Source: JBDRGC01 sp043818215 (GTDB lineage Bacteria; Chloroflexota; Anaerolineae; Anaerolineales; UBA11858). From it: a stretch of DNA of 13,643 bases. The position numbers and the translations under genes are program-made. Under the pieces are notes generated by a model that did not search any database, was not told the DNA's origin, and was given only the letters and a program-made list of their open reading frames with translations. The stretch is taken from contig JBDRGC010000135.1 in the NCBI GenBank assembly GCA_043818215.1, forward strand, positions 1 through 13,643, given 5' to 3'. Below, one piece after another: positions 13,600-13,643 of this stretch. Each line of letters starts with the position of its first letter. Within the stretch, counting starts at the first letter, position 1.

Positions 13600-13643
13600 C
13601 CGGGGGGTAAGTCATCTTAATACTCATATTCATCATACGCCAT

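Noticed and set aside
13617..13643. Possible C-terminal end of a minus-strand gene (residues MAYDEYEY then TAA)
   Set aside because: Only eight codons are inside the window, so it cannot be told from chance. The adjacent GC-rich hairpin would fit a terminator, but more sequence to the right is needed.

Overview
The window reads as a stretch of chromosome from a mid-GC bacterium, most likely a Chloroflexota (Anaerolineae-like) lineage. The grounds are a class D/E-type sortase with one N-terminal anchor, a VapB/VapC pair of the kind common in Chloroflexota and cyanobacteria, tandem AI-2E-family permeases, several ABC-2 exporters, and intergenic regions packed with heptanucleotide tandem repeats. 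This assignment is inference from gene content; no rRNA, tRNA or phylogenetic marker is present.

Layout. (1) 1-1060: a CCCCAAT heptamer array, an extended -10 promoter and a sortase gene whose GTG start lies almost at the predicted transcription start. (2) 1057-4170, + strand: a second TGnTATAAT promoter followed by vapB, vapC and two AI-2E-family permease genes, each overlapping the next by a few bases. The second permease is split by a single -1 frame change near 3703. (3) 4155-4338: two different heptamer arrays fused in phase between convergent genes. (4) 4334-5251, - strand: an APH(6)/hydroxyurea-phosphotransferase-like kinase, bordered on both sides by the same AAGTGGC-type heptamer. 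(5) 5280-5423: a 144-bp MITE-like element with 18-bp imperfect terminal inverted repeats and internal hairpins. (6) 5614-8999, + strand: ABC exporter cassette A, one ATPase and two paralogous NatB/YhaP-type permeases, tightly packed. (7) 9213-13093, + strand: ABC exporter cassette B, one ATPase and two ABC-2 permeases of a different subclass, with the genes separated by repeat-filled gaps of 177-188 bp. (8) 13094-13643: no convincing gene, but several inverted repeats, a heptamer palindrome and a relative of part of the 5280-5423 element.

How the genes work together. Each ABC cassette has the parts for a complete exporter: a nucleotide-binding subunit (likely homodimer) and a permease pair (likely heterodimer). 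The substrates cannot be read from the sequence. The toxin-antitoxin pair and the AI-2E permeases form one overlapping transcription unit, which suggests translational coupling. The kinase and sortase have no visible partners here.

The most unusual signal is non-coding. Seven separate intergenic sites carry tandem repeats with the same 7-bp period but different sequence (CCCCAAT, AAGTGGC, CAATCTC, CAGAGGG, CNGTCCC, AATGGTA and their complements). Some begin at the first base after a stop codon, some run into a gene's 3' end, and some are folded into inverted pairs.
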